Origin: Ctena decussata
Lineage: Eukaryota; Mollusca; Bivalvia; Lucinida; Lucinidae
Assembly (NCBI GenBank): GCA_963989385.1
Contig: OZ022499.1
Span: forward strand, 36,642,866 to 36,706,865
Direction: 5' to 3'
Length of the DNA stretch: 64,000 bases
In this document: positions 1 through 14,104 of the stretch, piece after piece
Layout of the letters: each line of letters begins with the position of its first letter
How positions within the stretch are numbered: position 1 is the first letter of the stretch
The notes under the pieces: generated by a model
What the model saw: the letters and a program-made list of their open reading frames with translations, nothing else
Databases searched by the model: none
Told to the model about the DNA's origin: nothing
Translations under genes and position numbers: made by a program

Positions 1-3000
1 GCCAGATGCCAATTCGCTTATTCTTATGTATTTGCAACTGGCAACTGGCAGCCAGGTGACAATTCGATATGAGAGAGTTTAAGACGATTAAAGCCTCATA
101 GACATCGGCAAACGGCTGCCAGATGCCAATTCACAAATTTCGTATAAATTGGCAACAAGCCGTCAGATTTGAGCGGGTTTAAGACAATTAAATCACAATT
201 GGAATCCGAAAACGGCAGCCAGATGCCAGTTCGCTTATTCGAATGATTTGGGAAATGGCAACTGGCAGCCAGATGCCAATGTGATTTGAGAGGACTTAAG
301 ACGATAAAATTATCATAGGAAACGGACCAAAGGCAGCCAGATGCCAATTTGCTAATTTATTTATGAACACGCAACTGGCAGCCAGATACCAACTCGATTT
401 GAGAGGGTTTAAGACGATTAAAGCTAAATAGGTATCCGGCAAAAGGCAGCCAGATGCCAGTTCGCTAATTCTTGTGAATTGGCAACTGGCAGCCAGATGC
501 CAATTCGATTAGAGAGGGTTTAAGACGATTAAACTACATAGGAAACCGGTAAACGGTAACCAGATGCCAAGTTGGAAATTTTTAAGAATTGTCAAACGGC
601 AACTGGCAGCCAGATGCCAATTCGATTTGAGAGTGTTGAAGACGATCTTAACTAAATAGATAACCGGCAAACGACATCCAGATGCTAATTCGCAAATTCT
701 TGTGAACTGGCAACTGGCAGTCAGATGCCAATTCGATTTGAGACGGTTTCAAAGGATTAAAGATACATCGGAAACCGGCAAACGGCAGCCAGATGCCATT
801 TCACTAATTCTACTGAACTGGCGACTGGCAACTGACAGCCAGATGCCAATTCGAGCTGAGAGTGTTAAAGACGATAAAAGCTAAATAGGTAACCGACCAA
901 TGATTCCTATTCGCAAATTCTTGTGAACCGGCAACTGGCAACTGGCAGTCAGATGCCTATTCGATTTGAGAGGGTTTCAGACGATGAAAGCTACATAGGA
1001 ATCCGGCAAACGGCAGCCGGATGACGATTCGCTAATTCCACTGAACTGGCAGCTGGTAACTGGCAGCCAGATGCATATTCGACTTGAGCGTGTTTAAGAC
1101 GATAAAAGCTGCATAGGAAACCGGTAAACGGCAGCCAGATGCCAATTCGAAAAATTTTATGAATTGTCACTTGGCAAGTGGTAGCCAGATGCAAATTCGA
1201 TTTGAGAAGGTTTATGCCGATTAAAGCTAAAAAGGAGACCGACAAACGACATCCAGATGCCAATCCGGAAGTTCTTGAGAACTGACAACTGGCACCATGC
1301 TGTAAGATGCCGATTCGATTTGAGAGGGTTTCAGGTGGTTAAAGCTACATAGGAAACTGGCAAACGACAGCCAGATGCCAATTCGCTTAATTCTCCTGAA
1401 CTGGCAACTGGCAACTGGCAGTCAGGTGTCAATTGGATTTGAGAATGTGTTAGACAGGTAAAGTCATATAGGAAATCGGCAAACGGCAGCCAGATGCCAA
1501 ATCGCTAATTTTTGCGAACTGGCAACTGGCAGCCAGATGCCAATTCGATTTGAGAGGGTTTATGCCAATTAAAGCTTAATAGGAAACCGGCAAACGACAT
1601 CCAGATGCGAATTTTGAACTGGCAACTGGCAATTGGCAGTGAGAGGCCAATTCGATTTTAGACATTATCAGACGATTAAAGCTGCATATGGAACCGGTAA
1701 ACATCAGCCAGATGCCAATTCAATATCTTTTTTTAAAAATTGTCAACGGCAACTGGCAGCCAGATTCGAATTGAGAGTGTCTTAGTCGATAAGAGCTAAA
1801 TAGGAAACTAGCGAACGACATCCAGATGCCGATTCGCAAATTCTTGTGAACTGGCAATTGGCAAGTGGCAGTCAGATGCCAATTCGATTAGAGAGTGTTT
1901 CAGACGATTTTAACTAAACAGGAGACCGACAAACGACATCCAGATGCCAATTCGCAAATTCTTGTGAACTGGCAACTGACAACTGGTAGTCAGACGCCAC
2001 TTCGCTTTGAGACGGATTTAGACGATTAACGCTACATAGGAAACCGGCAAAGGGCAGCCAGATGCCAATTCACTAATTTTACTGAACTGCCACCTTGCAG
2101 CGCGATGCCAATTCGATTTGAGAGTGTTTAAATCGATCAAAGATACATAGGAAACCAGTCGGCAGCCAGATGCAAATTCGAAACTTTTTATGAATTGTCA
2201 ACTGGCAACTTGCAGCCAGATGCCAATTCGAGCTGAGAGTGTTATAGATGATAAAAGCTAAATAGGAAACCGGCAAACGATATCGAGATGCCTTTTCGCA
2301 AATTCTTGTGAACTGGCAACTGGAAACTGGCAGTCAGATGCCAGTTCGATTTGAGAGGCTTTCAGACGATTAAAGCTACATAGGAAACCGGCAACCGGCA
2401 GCCATATGCCAATTCGCTATTTCTACTGAACTGGCAACTGACAACTGGTAGCGAGAAGCCAATTCGATGTGAGAGAGTTGAAAACGATTAAAGCTACATA
2501 GCCTAGGAAACCTGTAAACGGCAGCAAGATGCCAATTCGCTAATTTTTATGAATTGCCAACTGACAACTGGCAGCCAGATGCTAATATGATGTGATAGGG
2601 TATTAGACGATAAAAGCTACATAGGAAACCGGCAAACGGTAGCCAGATGCCAATTCACTAATTCTATTGAACTGGCAACTGGCAGTCAGATGCCAGTTCG
2701 ATATAAGAGTGTTTAAGACAATAAGAGTCATGTAGGAAATCGGCAAACGGCATCAAGATGCCGATAAAAGCTAAATAGGTAACCGGCAACTAATATACAA
2801 ATGCCTAATCGCAAATTCTTGTGAACTGGCAACTGGCAACTGGCAGTCAGATGCCAATTCGATCTGAGGCGGTTTCAGACGATTAAAGCTACATGGGAAA
2901 CCGGCAAACGTCAGCCAGATGCCAATTCACTAATTCTACTGAACTGGCAACTGGCAGCCTGATGCCAATTCAATTTGAAAGTGTTTAAATTGATAAAAAG

Positions 3001-6000
3001 GTTTATAGGAAACTGGTAAACGAAGTCCAGATGCCAATTCGAAAATTTTATGAATTATCAACTGGCATCTGGCAGCCAGATGCCAATTCGAGCTAAGAGT
3101 GTTTAAGCCGATAAAAGCTAAATAGGTAACCGGCAACTAATATACATATGCCTATTCGCAAATTCTTGTGAACTGGCAAGTGGCAACTGGCAATCAGATG
3201 CCAATTCGATTTGAGAAGGTTTCAGACGATTAAAGCTCCATAAGAAACAGGCGAACGGCAGCCAACTGCCAAAACGCTAAATCCACTGAACTGGGAACTG
3301 ACAACTGATAGCGAGATGCCAATTCGATTTAAGAGTGTTTAAGAAAATTAAAGCTACATAGGAAACCGGTAAATGGCAGCCAGATGCCAATTCGAAAATT
3401 TCTATGAATTGTCAACTGGCAACTGGCAGCCAGATGCCAATTCGATTTAAGATGGTTTATGCCGATTAAAGCTAAATAGGAAACCGGGAAATGACACCCA
3501 AATGCCAATACGCAAATTCTTTGGTTTCAGATGATTAAAGCCACGTAGGAAATAGGCAAACGGCTGCCAGATGCAAATTCGCTAATTCTCCTGAACTGGC
3601 AACTGCCAGTTAGATGCCAAATCGATTTGAGAGGGTTTTAGACGATTAAAGCTACATAGGAAATCGGGATACGGCAGCCAGATGCCAATTTGCTGATTCG
3701 CCTGAACTGGCAGATGGCAACTGGCAGTCAGATGCCAATTCCATTCATGAGTGTTTTAGACAATTAAAGCCATGTAGGAAACCGGCAAACGCCAGTCAAA
3801 TGCCAATTCGCTATTTCAAGCGAGATGGCAACTGGCAGCCAGATGCCAATTCGATTTGAATGGTATTAAGACGATTAAAGCAACACAGGAAACCGGCAAA
3901 CGGCAGACAGATGCGATATCGCTACTTCTCCTGAACTGGCAGTTGGCAGCTGGCAGTCAGATGCCAATTCGATTTGAGAGTGTTTAAGACAATTAATGCC
4001 ATGTAGGGAACCGGAAAACGGTAGCTAGATGCTAACTGGCTATTTTTGCAAATTGGCAACTGGCAACTGGCAGCCAGATGCCAATTCGATTTGAGAGGGT
4101 TTACGACAATTAAAGCAACATAGGAAACCGGCAAACGGCAGCCAGATGAATTTTGTATGAACTGGCAACTGGCAGCCAGATGCCAATGCGATTTGAAAGT
4201 GTTAAAGAAGATTAAAGCTACATTGGCAACCGGCAAACGGCAGCCAGATGCCAATTCGATTTTTCTATGAATTGTCAACTGGCAACTGGCAGCCACATGC
4301 CAAATTCGATTTGTGAGGGTTAAAACTAAATATGAGACGGTTAAAACTAAATGTGAAACCGGCAAACGGTATCCAGATGCCAATTCGCTAAGTCTAGCAA
4401 ATTGGCAACTGGCAACTGTCAGCCAGATGCCGATTCGATTTGAAAGGTATTAAGACGATAAAAGCAACATAGGAAACCGGCAAACGACAGACAGATGCCA
4501 TTTTGCTACTTCTCCTGAACTGGCAATTGGCAACTGGCAGTCAGATGCCAATTCGATTTGAGAGTGTTTAAGACAATTAAAGCCATGTAGGAAACCGGAA
4601 AATGGCAGCTAGATGCTAATTCGATTTGAGAGTGTTAAAGAAGATTAAAGCTTTATTGGAAACCGGTAAACTGCAGCCAGATGCCAATCAATTTTTTATG
4701 AATTGTCAACTGGCAACTGGCAGCCACATGCCAATTTGATTTAAGAGGGTTTATGCCGGTTAAAACTAAATATGAAACCGGCAAACGGTATCCAGATGCC
4801 AATTCGCAATTTCTTGTGAAATGGCAACTGGCAATCAGATGCCAATTCGATTTGATAGTGTATTAGACGATTAAAGCTACATAAGAAACAGGCAAATGGT
4901 AGCCAGATGCCAATTCACTTATTCTCCTGAACTGGCATCTGGCAACTGGCAGTCAGGTGCCAATTCGATATTAGAGTGTTTAAGACAATTAAACCAATGT
5001 AGGAAATCGGCAAACGGCATCCAGATGCAAATTCGCTAATTTTTACGAATTGGCAACTGGCAACTGGCAGCCAGATGCCAATTCGAGTTGAGAGGTTTTA
5101 TGCCGACTAAAGCTAAAAATGAAACCGGCAAACGACAACCAGATGCGAATTCACAAATTCTTGTGAACTGGCAACTGGCAGTCAGATGCCAATTCAATTT
5201 GAGAGGGTTTCAGACGATTAAAGCTACATATTAAACTGGTAAACGGCAGTCAGATGCCAATTCGAAATTTTTTATGAATTGTCAACTGGCAACTGGCAGC
5301 CACATGCCAATTTGAATCGAGAGCGTTTTAGACGATAATACCTAAATAGGAAACCGGCAAACGACATTCAGATGCCGATTCCAATTCTTGTGAACTGGCA
5401 ATAGGCAACTGGCAGTCAGATGCCAATTCGATTTGAGAGTGTTTAAGACGATTTTAACTAAATAGGAAACCGACAAACCACATACAGATGCCAATTCGTA
5501 AATTCTTGTGAACTGGCAACTGACAGGCAGATGCCAATTCGATTTGAGAGTGTTTAAGACGATTTTATCTAAATAGGGAAACAGATGCCAATTCGCAAAT
5601 TCTTGTTAACTGGCAACTGTCAGTCAGATGCCAATTCGATTTGAGAGTGTTTAAGACGTTGAAAGCTACATAGGAAACCGGCAAACGACATCCAGATGCC
5701 AATTCGCAAATTCTTGTGAAATGGCAGTTGACAACTGGCAATCAGATATCAATTCAATTTGAGAGTGTTTAAGACGATTTTAACTTAATAGGAAACTGAC
5801 AAACGACATCTAGATGCCAATTCGCAAATTCTTGTGAAATGGCAACTGGCAGCCAGATGGCGTTTCAATTTGAGAGGGCTTTAGAATAGAAAATATTAAT
5901 AGGGAACAGTTACTGGTGGCTGGCAGCCAAAAGCCAAAAGCTAAATAGGCAACTGGCATACTGTAACCAAATGCCCATTCCGAAGTTGTTGTGAATTGGC

Positions 6001-6060
6001 AACTGGCAACGTGGAATCAGTGGCCAGTTCAATTTGAGAGGGGTTTTAAGCTTAAAAAGT
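1..6060 (-). repeat. Satellite array A, ~111 bp monomers, minus orientation
   Basis: The whole interval is built from diverged tandem monomers that contain, in order, a block reading GCCAGATGCCAATTCG, a stretch like GAGAGGGTTTAAGACGATTA and a block like GGAAACCGGCAAACGGCAG. Successive copies of the GTTTAAGACGATT block start near 75, 172, 289, 400, 512 and 630, giving a period of about 100-120 bp and roughly fifty copies. Each monomer has two GGCATCTGGCTGCC-type subunits. The array is already running at base 1, so its true start lies outside the window. It fades out near 6060 after increasingly diverged copies. Long open frames across it are translation shadows: their peptides repeat the same words and no frame is conserved from monomer to monomer. 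Confidence 0.95.
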
Positions 6061-6074
6061 CCTGTAAGCGGGGT

Positions 6075-6257
6075 ATATAAAATCGTTACTGGGAAGAACC
6101 AGTACCAATCTCTCATCCTCCGTAAGCAACTGCCTACTTTTATCAAATAAAGAAACATGGTCGGTATCTGGGGCTCGATTCCACGACCCTTAATCAGTTA
6201 GAGGTTACAGTGACTTGAAGTAAACGACCTAAGCCGCTCGGCTACGGAGGTGACTCT
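6075..6257 (-). mobile_element. SINE with class II tRNA-like head
   Basis: Read on the minus strand from 6257, the sequence has a good pol III A box (TAGCCGAGCGG, about 6236-6246) and a degenerate B box (GGAATCGAGCC), about 60 bases apart. This spacing fits a tRNA-Leu/Ser-type head with a long variable arm. Downstream is a core with GCTTACGGAGGATGAGAG and GGTTCTTCCCAGT, which I recall as similar to the conserved central domain of widespread bivalve SINEs. The family name is not asserted. The copy is diverged and no clear target duplication was found. Confidence 0.6.
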
Positions 6258-6404
6258 TTCACTTTCAGCAGCTGAGAAGCTGCGGTATCTCTGTAAATAC
6301 ATAAATCGAGGACATTTTCAAATTCTGTTTGCTTTATTTTATTCTGACCACGGAGTAAAGCAGTGCTGTCTTTCATAGTTAGCAGGTGATTGTGGGATTG
6401 ACTG

Positions 6405-6597
6405 ATTGGACAGTTTGTTAAGCTAACCACATTATTCCTGGGAAGGCTTAGACCTCCTAAGCGGTTAACCAGTACTAAGTGCACATACTTTCGCCAGTAA
6501 CTGACAATTGTCCTTCTTGAAACAGCGGAAGGAGAAACGAAAGTATTTGGCCAGACCGGGTATCCAACCCAGGACCTCTGACTAATGAGTCAGGTGA
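6405..6597 (-). mobile_element. tRNA-Met-like SINE, copy A (5' truncated)
   Basis: This is the reverse complement of the element at 21354-21620. From 6597 leftwards it has the anticodon arm (CTGACTCATTAGTCAG, CAT in the loop), the T arm, then the body with ACTTTCG...CGAAAGT arms and GGTTAACCGCTTAGGAGG. The acceptor and D arm are missing. The tail diverges from the other copies beyond about 6415. Confidence 0.75.
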
Positions 6598-6884
6598 ACA
6601 AGCAGAATCGGAGAAATACTCGTTGAAAGCCGGCGACTGTGGGATAGAGTGTTATAACTAAACAAGCAGATTCGGAGAAATACTGGTTGAAGGATGCCAT
6701 TTAAATTGATTGAAAATTATATTGCAAGCTAGAGGTTTGCATACATATGGCGTGCTTCCTACATAAACATATATTTATGAGCTACACCCCACCCCCATTC
6801 TTTAATTCTTAAATAAACTGAAAATAAAATGTTCAATAGTTACTGCTCACTAAATTAGTATCTTCAGGATTGATGTTATACATG

Positions 6885-7458
6885 TACCTCCGGCATACGA
6901 AGTATGACGAGGGGTATATAGCTTTTGTCCGTTCGTCCGTCCGTCCGTCCGCGAGTTAACATTTTCGTTAAAGTTTTGCGTAAAAGTTTTTGAGATCTTA
7001 TATTATTCAAACCCTTTTATAGATTGGGTTTATATTTGGCATTATGATAGATAATGGTCCAACGTTTTATTCTACATCAGCCTACCCATGCCTGTAACCT
7101 ACAGGTCACGGTCACGGACTTTGACTTTTGATGTTAAAGTTTTGCGTTAAAGTTTTTGAGAACTCTATATTATTCAAACTCTTTGTTGGGTTGGGTTTAT
7201 GTTTTGCACGATGATAGATGTTGGTCCTAAGTTTTATTCTGTACCGTCCCCACTCAAGACTGTGGCATAGAGGTCAAGGTTACGGACTTGGACTTTTCAT
7301 GTTAAAGTTTTGTGTTAAATTTTCGAAGATTCTTTATCATCAAAATCCTTTGTTTAGTTTCCTTTTTACGTCCAAAGTTTTAATTTATACCATCTTTACA
7401 TTTCCATGCCTATGACCTAGAGGTCAAGGTCACAGACAGACATTTACTGATACATTTT
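6885..7458. repeat. Dispersed repeat with TCCG run and three ~170 bp tandem copies
   Basis: A (TCCG)n-like run at about 6928-6953 leads into three diverged direct copies (about 6957-7130, 7131-7298, 7299-7440). Each holds TTAAAGTTTTGCGTTAAA-like and ATTATTCAAA blocks and ends with AGGTCAAGGTCAC-GGAC-like sequence. No coding potential was seen. This type of AGGTCA-rich sequence also occurs at 23.9-24.8 kb. Confidence 0.6.
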
Positions 7459-8600
7459 GTATTCAAACAAACAATCAATCAATTTATTCAGTGATTTTGG
7501 CCAAAGGCCCATAACACAAATATGACTATACATATATGATAATTTGAACAAGTAAACAAGTACAATACTATCTAAAATGGCTATTCATTTCTACATCCTA
7601 GTCAAATACTTTCAAGATATTCATATCGTCTTTTAAAAGCATAGTACAAATACATTGAAATATTTTTAATTATTTCGGTATCTCTTCTAGCTAGCAATCT
7701 GCTAAAACTATGCAATGAAACAGTATTTCTAAATTCAGATGGTATGTAGATAGCTCTAATATCTTCATACAACTTGCAACAAAATAATACATGAAACTCG
7801 TCCTCAACAACATCTGCACAATATTTACAGACTCTTTCATTTCTCGGCGTATTAGTATATCTTCCTTTTTCTATTTCGAGCTGGTGTGAAGAGCAACGAA
7901 AAGAGGAAAGGGCGCGTCTAAATTTTCGAACTTTAACTATGTCTAAATAGTTTTCAAATTTAAAAACAGATTTGTATGTAATGTATAAACCTAGTTTTAA
8001 GTTCACTGATACAGAGTCCGTCCATGATTGTATATATATATATCTTTAAGTCTCTGAAAATATAAGTTAAGGAAATGGGGTTCGTTATCAATAGTCTGTT
8101 GTTCCCATATATATCCTACACCAACTGAGTATAAGTGTTGTCTCACTTCGCTTACCCAATTGTTGTGTCCAAATTTGTCATATTGTGTAAGTATCAAGTA
8201 AGCTTTCTTGACGTATCTACTGTCCGGCATTTTCAATATACGCAACCAATATTTTATAACGTTTGGCGGATTCTATGTACCTTGGGAATCTGCCACAATC
8301 ACCATATACAGCACTATTGCTGGAGTTAATGTGTGCGCACATAAAACGCTTACACGCATAAAGATGTGTACGTTCAATTGAATCAAATGTATCTATACCC
8401 CATATTTCTGCTCCGTATAGAAGGATCTAGCTAATTTTTATGCCAAACAGCTTGAAATAAACACTGGCAGGTAAAACACCAAAGTTATGCAAAGAGTTAA
8501 GCAGTGAAACAAGAACACGTTTGCTTTTGCATGCCAGCTCATCTGTCATACGTTTAAGTGAAAAATGGCATGAAAACAGTAATCCAACATTAAAGGTTTA
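7459..8600 (-). pseudogene. Decayed 3' end of a non-LTR (LINE) reverse transcriptase ORF
   Basis: Minus-strand translation from about 8590 to 7602 gives the C-terminal part of a LINE polyprotein. It includes FKLFGIKIS, an in-frame stop, then ILLYGAEIWG, and further on IKYWLRILKMP, KKAYLIL and NWVSEVRQHLYSVG. The last segment carries a cysteine-rich terminal motif, VCKYCADVVEDEFHVLFCC. These words are typical of the region after the reverse transcriptase in CR1/jockey-like elements of molluscs, by family recollection. It is broken: at least two stops near 8310-8430 and a frameshift at about 8003-8006 between two open segments. Endonuclease and RT catalytic parts are absent, consistent with 5' truncation on insertion. 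The 3' end at about 7459-7510 has TTGATTGATTG repeats. Confidence 0.85.
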
Positions 8601-8678
8601 TTGATCTCGTATCATCCAAATTCTTTGTTGGTTTCTAGCTTCCGTTTGCCAGATTCCTACATGGCTTTGATTGTCTTG

Positions 8679-10295
8679 AGACGTCGCGCACGGTATTGGG
8701 GCACATTCACGGACAGATATGAAATGGGCCCTACGGAAGCAATGCTTTTTCGGATTTTATGCCATAAACTCTTTTGAAATCGTCAATTGGTATTTAATTT
8801 ATTTTCGGGTCAATAATAGTTGGTTTTGAGACGATGTAAATCCTAATGCTGGCGCAAAACGGTTGATTTTTGCGCTAAAACGCGTGTTACTTTGTAACAA
8901 AGTCGGCATGGTGGGCATACTCGAAGGAATGCTACACAGAAATGTCGAAGTGAATTTTTGTGGAAATTTGCTTACGAAAAAGAGGAAATTTTCTAGATTA
9001 ACTCCATATTCATTTTATTGTTTATTCTTCAACAATCGTCATCTTAGGTATTTATTGTTAAAAGTAAAAAAGTGTAACTCACGCTCAAATTAACGTCAAA
9101 ATTGCAGGGCTATTTACTTCGGAGAGTATTTATTGTATCGGAATAAACAAATTTTGAAAATATTTGTATATGATTCAAATGTACTTATGCATCACTTATA
9201 AGTTATATAAGAATAATTACTTTTTCTCTACGGACACGGAAAGAAATTTAAAAATCCGCGGTCTTAATTTTTGTAACAAATTTCAAATGTGACACCAAAA
9301 TCTAACACCTATCTATGTTATTAAGCTGATTTGGACAAAATACTTACAGCAATCTGTGCAAAAAGCAAATTTCCAAAATGTACATTGTCTGTTTGTATTA
9401 TCTGCTGAATTCGGATTAAATGCTCTTGAACAATAAAATTGTTATGCGCATTTACATCGGTCTTAAATTTTGTAACGCGGCGTCAAATAAAGAAATTCAA
9501 ACGTTACATGCATATGAAACCTTATAGTTATAAATGGCTATCTAGCAATTTTCAGGTCTGCGTCATTATAGTCTAACACGTCTTAAAGGTCAGCTCTGTG
9601 AAGCAAATAACTGTATTAAAAGGCAAAAATTTCATTTCCAAAATTTCCATTTTCTTTACATTAAGCAACCACCTGTCTCAAGCAAGCGGTTTTTGCACCT
9701 CCCTTGGGTACTTGTTTAATAAGGCAGGCTTGACTAGACACCAATGTTTTCTCTTGCAATCGGATTTTTTTTTCAAAGTTTGAAGCCAATAAATATATAA
9801 ATACATGTATATGATATTTCACCAGCATAAAAAATCTTTCTCCTGGCAAGATGACTAGCAGAAAGAAAAGAAACGGGAAAGGTGACGCAAGAGATATAAT
9901 TCGTTCGATACGGAAACAGAGGATAGTATGGTATAACGAAATAAATTATCGTGAAACGGCTAAAAGCTACCGTGCAGGGATATAGTGTGGTTTATATTTG
10001 CAGCTTCCGATAGAATTTGTACAACAAACTCAATTCATATCGTGTTTATAAATGCAAATAGATCCGTCCTATACTGAAAAAGCAAATGAATAAGCAAAAC
10101 TGTAAATAAATTCTCACTGATGTAGTCCTTACAGCATGTCTAAAGGATCGGACTGGTTGTCTTTTGTTTCAGTGGCTTCACTTCATTCGGTATAAGACAG
10201 TCAACCCCCGCGGTTATCATTCTCATAAGGCGGAAAAAGTAGCCGCCTGACAGTTTGACGTTACGTTTTGTTCCCCAATACCGTGCGCGACGTCT
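8679..10295. mobile_element. 1.6 kb DNA element with 23 bp terminal inverted repeats, inserted in satellite B
   Basis: Positions 8679-8701 and 10273-10295 are perfect 23 bp inverted copies (outer bases AGACGTCGCGCACGG). The flanks are satellite: 8633-8678 ends in ...GATTGTCTT and 10296 continues AAACACTCATGAATCG, which together restore an ordinary monomer, so the insertion point is visible. A target duplication is not clear (0-1 base). The interior is AT-rich, with no recognisable transposase and a short repeated motif (GGTCTTAAWTTTTGTAAC near 9263 and 9458). It is best read as a non-autonomous transposon of unknown superfamily. Confidence 0.75.
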
Positions 10296-13200
10296 AAACA
10301 CTCATGAATCGAATTGGCATCTGACTGCCAGTTGCCAGTTTCCAGATCAGGAGAATTAGCGAATTGGCATCTGGCTGCCGTTTGTCTGTTTCCTGAGTAG
10401 TTTTAACCGTCTGAAGCCCTCTCAAATCGAATTGGCATCTGACTGCCAGTTGCCAGTTAACAAGAATTTGTGAATTGGCATCTGAATGTCGTTTGCCAGT
10501 TTCCTATTTAGCTTTAATCGTCTTTAAACACTCTCAAATCGAATTGGCATCTGGCTGCCAGTTGCCAGTTCACAATTTATAACAAATTTCGAATTGGCAT
10601 CTGGCTGCCGTTTGCCAGTTCCCTTTGTAGCTTTAATCGTCTTAAACCCTCTCAAATCGAATTGGCATCTGGCTCCTACTTGCCAGTTGCCAATTCATAA
10701 AATATTTCGAATTGGCGTTTGGCTGCCGTTTTCATGTTTCCTATGTAGCTTAAATCGTCTAATACACTCTCAAATCGAATTGGCATCTGGCTGCCAGTTG
10801 CGAGTTGCCAATTAATAAAAAATTTGAATTGGCATCTTGATGCCGTTTGCCGGTTTCCCATGTTGCTTTAATCGTCTAAAACCCTCTCTAATCGAATTGG
10901 CATCTGGCTGCCAGTTGCCAATTACCAATTGTCAAGAATTTACGAATTGGCATCTGGCTGCCGTTTGCCGGTTTCCTTCATGGCTTGAATTGTCTTAAAC
11001 ACTCATGAATTGAATTGGCATCTGACTGCAAGTTGCCAGTTGCCAGTTCAGGAGAATCAGTGAATTGGCATCTGAGTGCCCTATGCCGGTTTCCTATTAA
11101 GCTTTAATCGGCATAAACCCTCTCAAATCGAATTGGCATCTGGCTGACTGTTGCCAGTTGACAATTCATAAAAATCTTCGAGTTGGCATCTGGCTGCCGT
11201 TTACCGGTTTCCTGTGTTGCTTTAATCGTCTTAAAGACTCTCAAATCAAATTGGCATCGCGCTGCCAGTAGGCAGCTGCCAGTTCAGTAGAATTAGCGAA
11301 TTGGCATGTGGCTGCCGTTTGCCGGTTTCCTATGTAGGTTTAATCGTCTGAAAGCCTCTCAAATCGAATAGGTATCTGACTGCCAGTGGCCACTGCCAGT
11401 TCACAAGAATTGCAAATAGACATCTGGATATCATTTGCCAGTTACCTATTTAGCTTTTATCATCTTAAACGCTCTCAGTCCGAACTGACATCTGGCTGCA
11501 AGTTGCCAGTTGACAATTCATAAAAACTTTCGGACTGGCATCTGGCTGCCGTTTATCGGTTTCCTATGTAGCTTTAATCGTCTTAAACCCTCTCTAATCG
11601 AATTGGCATTTGGCTGCCAGTTGCTAGTTGCCAATTCACAAGAATTAGCGAACTGGCAGCTGGCTGCCTTTTGCCGGATACCTTTTAAGCTTTAATTGTC
11701 TTAAACCCTCTCAAATCGAATTGGCATCTGGCTGCCATTTGCCGATTTCCTACATGGTTAAACACTCTCAAATCAAATTGGCATCTGTCTGCCAGTTGCC
11801 AGTTGATAATTCATTAAAATTTTCTAATTGGCATCTGGCTGCCGTTTAGCGGTTTCGTATGTTGCTTTAATCGTCTTAAAACCTCTCTAATCGAATTGGC
11901 ATTTGGCTGCCAGTTGCCAATTCACAAGAATTAGCGAACTGGCATCCGGCTGCCTTTTGCCGGATATTTATTAAGCTTTTATCGTCTAAAACCCTCTCAA
12001 ATCGAATTGGCATCTGGCTGCCAATTGCAAGTTCACAAGAAGTAGCGAATTGGCATCTGGCTGCCGTTTGCTGAATTCCTACATAGTTTGAATTGCCTTA
12101 AACACACTCTAATCGAATTGGTATCTGGCTGCCAGTTGCCAGTTCAGTAGAAATAGTGAATTGGTTACTGGCTCCCGTTTGCCGGATTCCTATGTAGCTT
12201 AAAACGTCTGAAACATCTCAAATCGACTTAGCATCTGACTACCAGTTGCCAGTGGCCAGTTCACAAGAATTTGCGAATTAGAATCTGGATGTCGTTCGTC
12301 CGTTTCCAATTTAGTTTAAATGTCTTAAACACTCTTAAATCGAATTGGCATCTGACTGCCAGTTGCCAGTTCAGAAGAATTTGCAAATTGGCAACTGGAT
12401 GTCGTTTGCCGGTTTCCTATTAAGCTTTTATCGTCCTGACAACTCTCAGTTAGAATTGGCATCTGATTGCCAGTTGCAAGCTGACAATTCATGAAAATTT
12501 TCAAATTGGCATCTGGCTGCCGTTTACCGGTTCCATATGTTGCTTAAATTGTCTGAAAACCTCTATCATCGAATTGGAATCTGACTGTTAGTTGCCAGTT
12601 CAAAAGAATTTGCGTATTTGAATCTGGATGTCATTTGCCGGTTATCTATTTAGCTTTAATCGGCATAAAATCTCTCAAATCGAAATGGTATCTGGCTGCC
12701 AGTTGCCAGTTGCCAATTCGCAAAAATTAGCGAATTTGCATCTTGCTGCCGTTTGCCGATTTCCCACATGGCTTGAATTGTCTTAAACACTCTCAAATTG
12801 AATTAGCATCTGCATGCCAGTTGCCAGATGCCTGTTCAGGAGAATTAGCGTATTGGCATCTGGCTGCCGTTTGCCGGTTCCCTATGTAGCTTTAATTGTC
12901 TGATACCCCATCAAAGCGAATTGGCATCTTACTGCCAGTTGCCAGTTCACAAGAATTTGCGAATTGGCATCTGGATGTGTTTGCCGGTATCCTATTGAGC
13001 TTTTACCGACATAAACCCCTCAAATCGAATTGGCATCTGGCCGCCCGTTGCCAGTTGACAATTCATAAAAAATCGAATTGGAATCTGGCTGCCGTTTACC
13101 GGTTTCCTATGTAGCTTTTATCGTCCTTAACACTCTAAAATCGAATTGGCATCTGGCTACCAGTTTCCAGTTGTCAATTCGCAAGAATTGGCGAATTGTC

Positions 13201-14104
13201 ATCTAGCTTCCGTTTCCCGGTTTCCTATGATGGCTTTAATTGTCTTAAACACTCATGAATCGAACTGGTATCTGACTGCCAGTTGTCAATGGCCAGTTTA
13301 GCAGAATTTGCGAAATTGGCATCTGGTTGTGTAGCTTTAACCGTCTGAAACTCTCTCAAATCGAATTGGCATGTGACTGCCAGTTGACAGTTCACAAGAA
13401 TTTGCGAATTGGCATCTGGATGTCGTTTGCAAGAATATTTAGCTTTAATAGTCTTAAACATTCTCAAATCGAATTGGAGTCTGGCTGCCAGTTGGCAGTT
13501 CACAATTTATTAAAATTTTTGAATTGGCATCTGGCTGCCGTTTGCCAGTTTCCTTTGTAGCTTTGATCATCTTAAACCTTCTCAAGTCAAATTGGCATCT
13601 GGCTGCCAGTTGCCAGTTGCCAATTCAAAAAAAATCGAACTGGCGTCTGGCTGCCATTTTCCTGTTTCCTATGTAGATTAAATAGTGTTTAACAATCTCA
13701 AATCGAATTCGCATCTGGGTGCTAGTTGCCAGTTGCCAATTCATAAAAAAAATTCGAATTGGCATCTGACTGCAGTTTGCCGGTTTCCATTGTTGCTCGA
13801 TACGTCTTAAACCTTCGCAAATCAAATTGGCATCTTTGCTTGACGTTTGCCGGTTTCCTACATGGCATTAATTGTCTTAAACACATATGAATCGAATTGG
13901 CCTCCGACTGCCAGTCGCCAGGTCAGGAGAATAAGCGAAGTGGCATCTGGCTGCCGTTTTCCGGTTGCCTATGTAGCTTTAATCATCGGAAACCTCACAA
14001 ATCGAATTGGCATTTGACTGCCAGTTGCCAATTGCCAGTTCAGGAGAATTACTGAATCGGCATCTGTGTGCCGTTTGCCGGTTTCCTCTGTAGCTTTAAT
14101 CTGA

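Noticed and set aside
96..4383. Open frames on the minus strand across satellite A, with peptides such as NWHLAASCQ repeated
   Set aside because: They follow the satellite monomer, appear in several frames and also on the other strand of array B. The repeated peptide words come from the DNA repeat, not from protein selection.
7602..8245. Two separate small host genes on the minus strand
   Set aside because: Together with the region up to 8600 they form one decayed LINE C-terminal region with stops and a frameshift.
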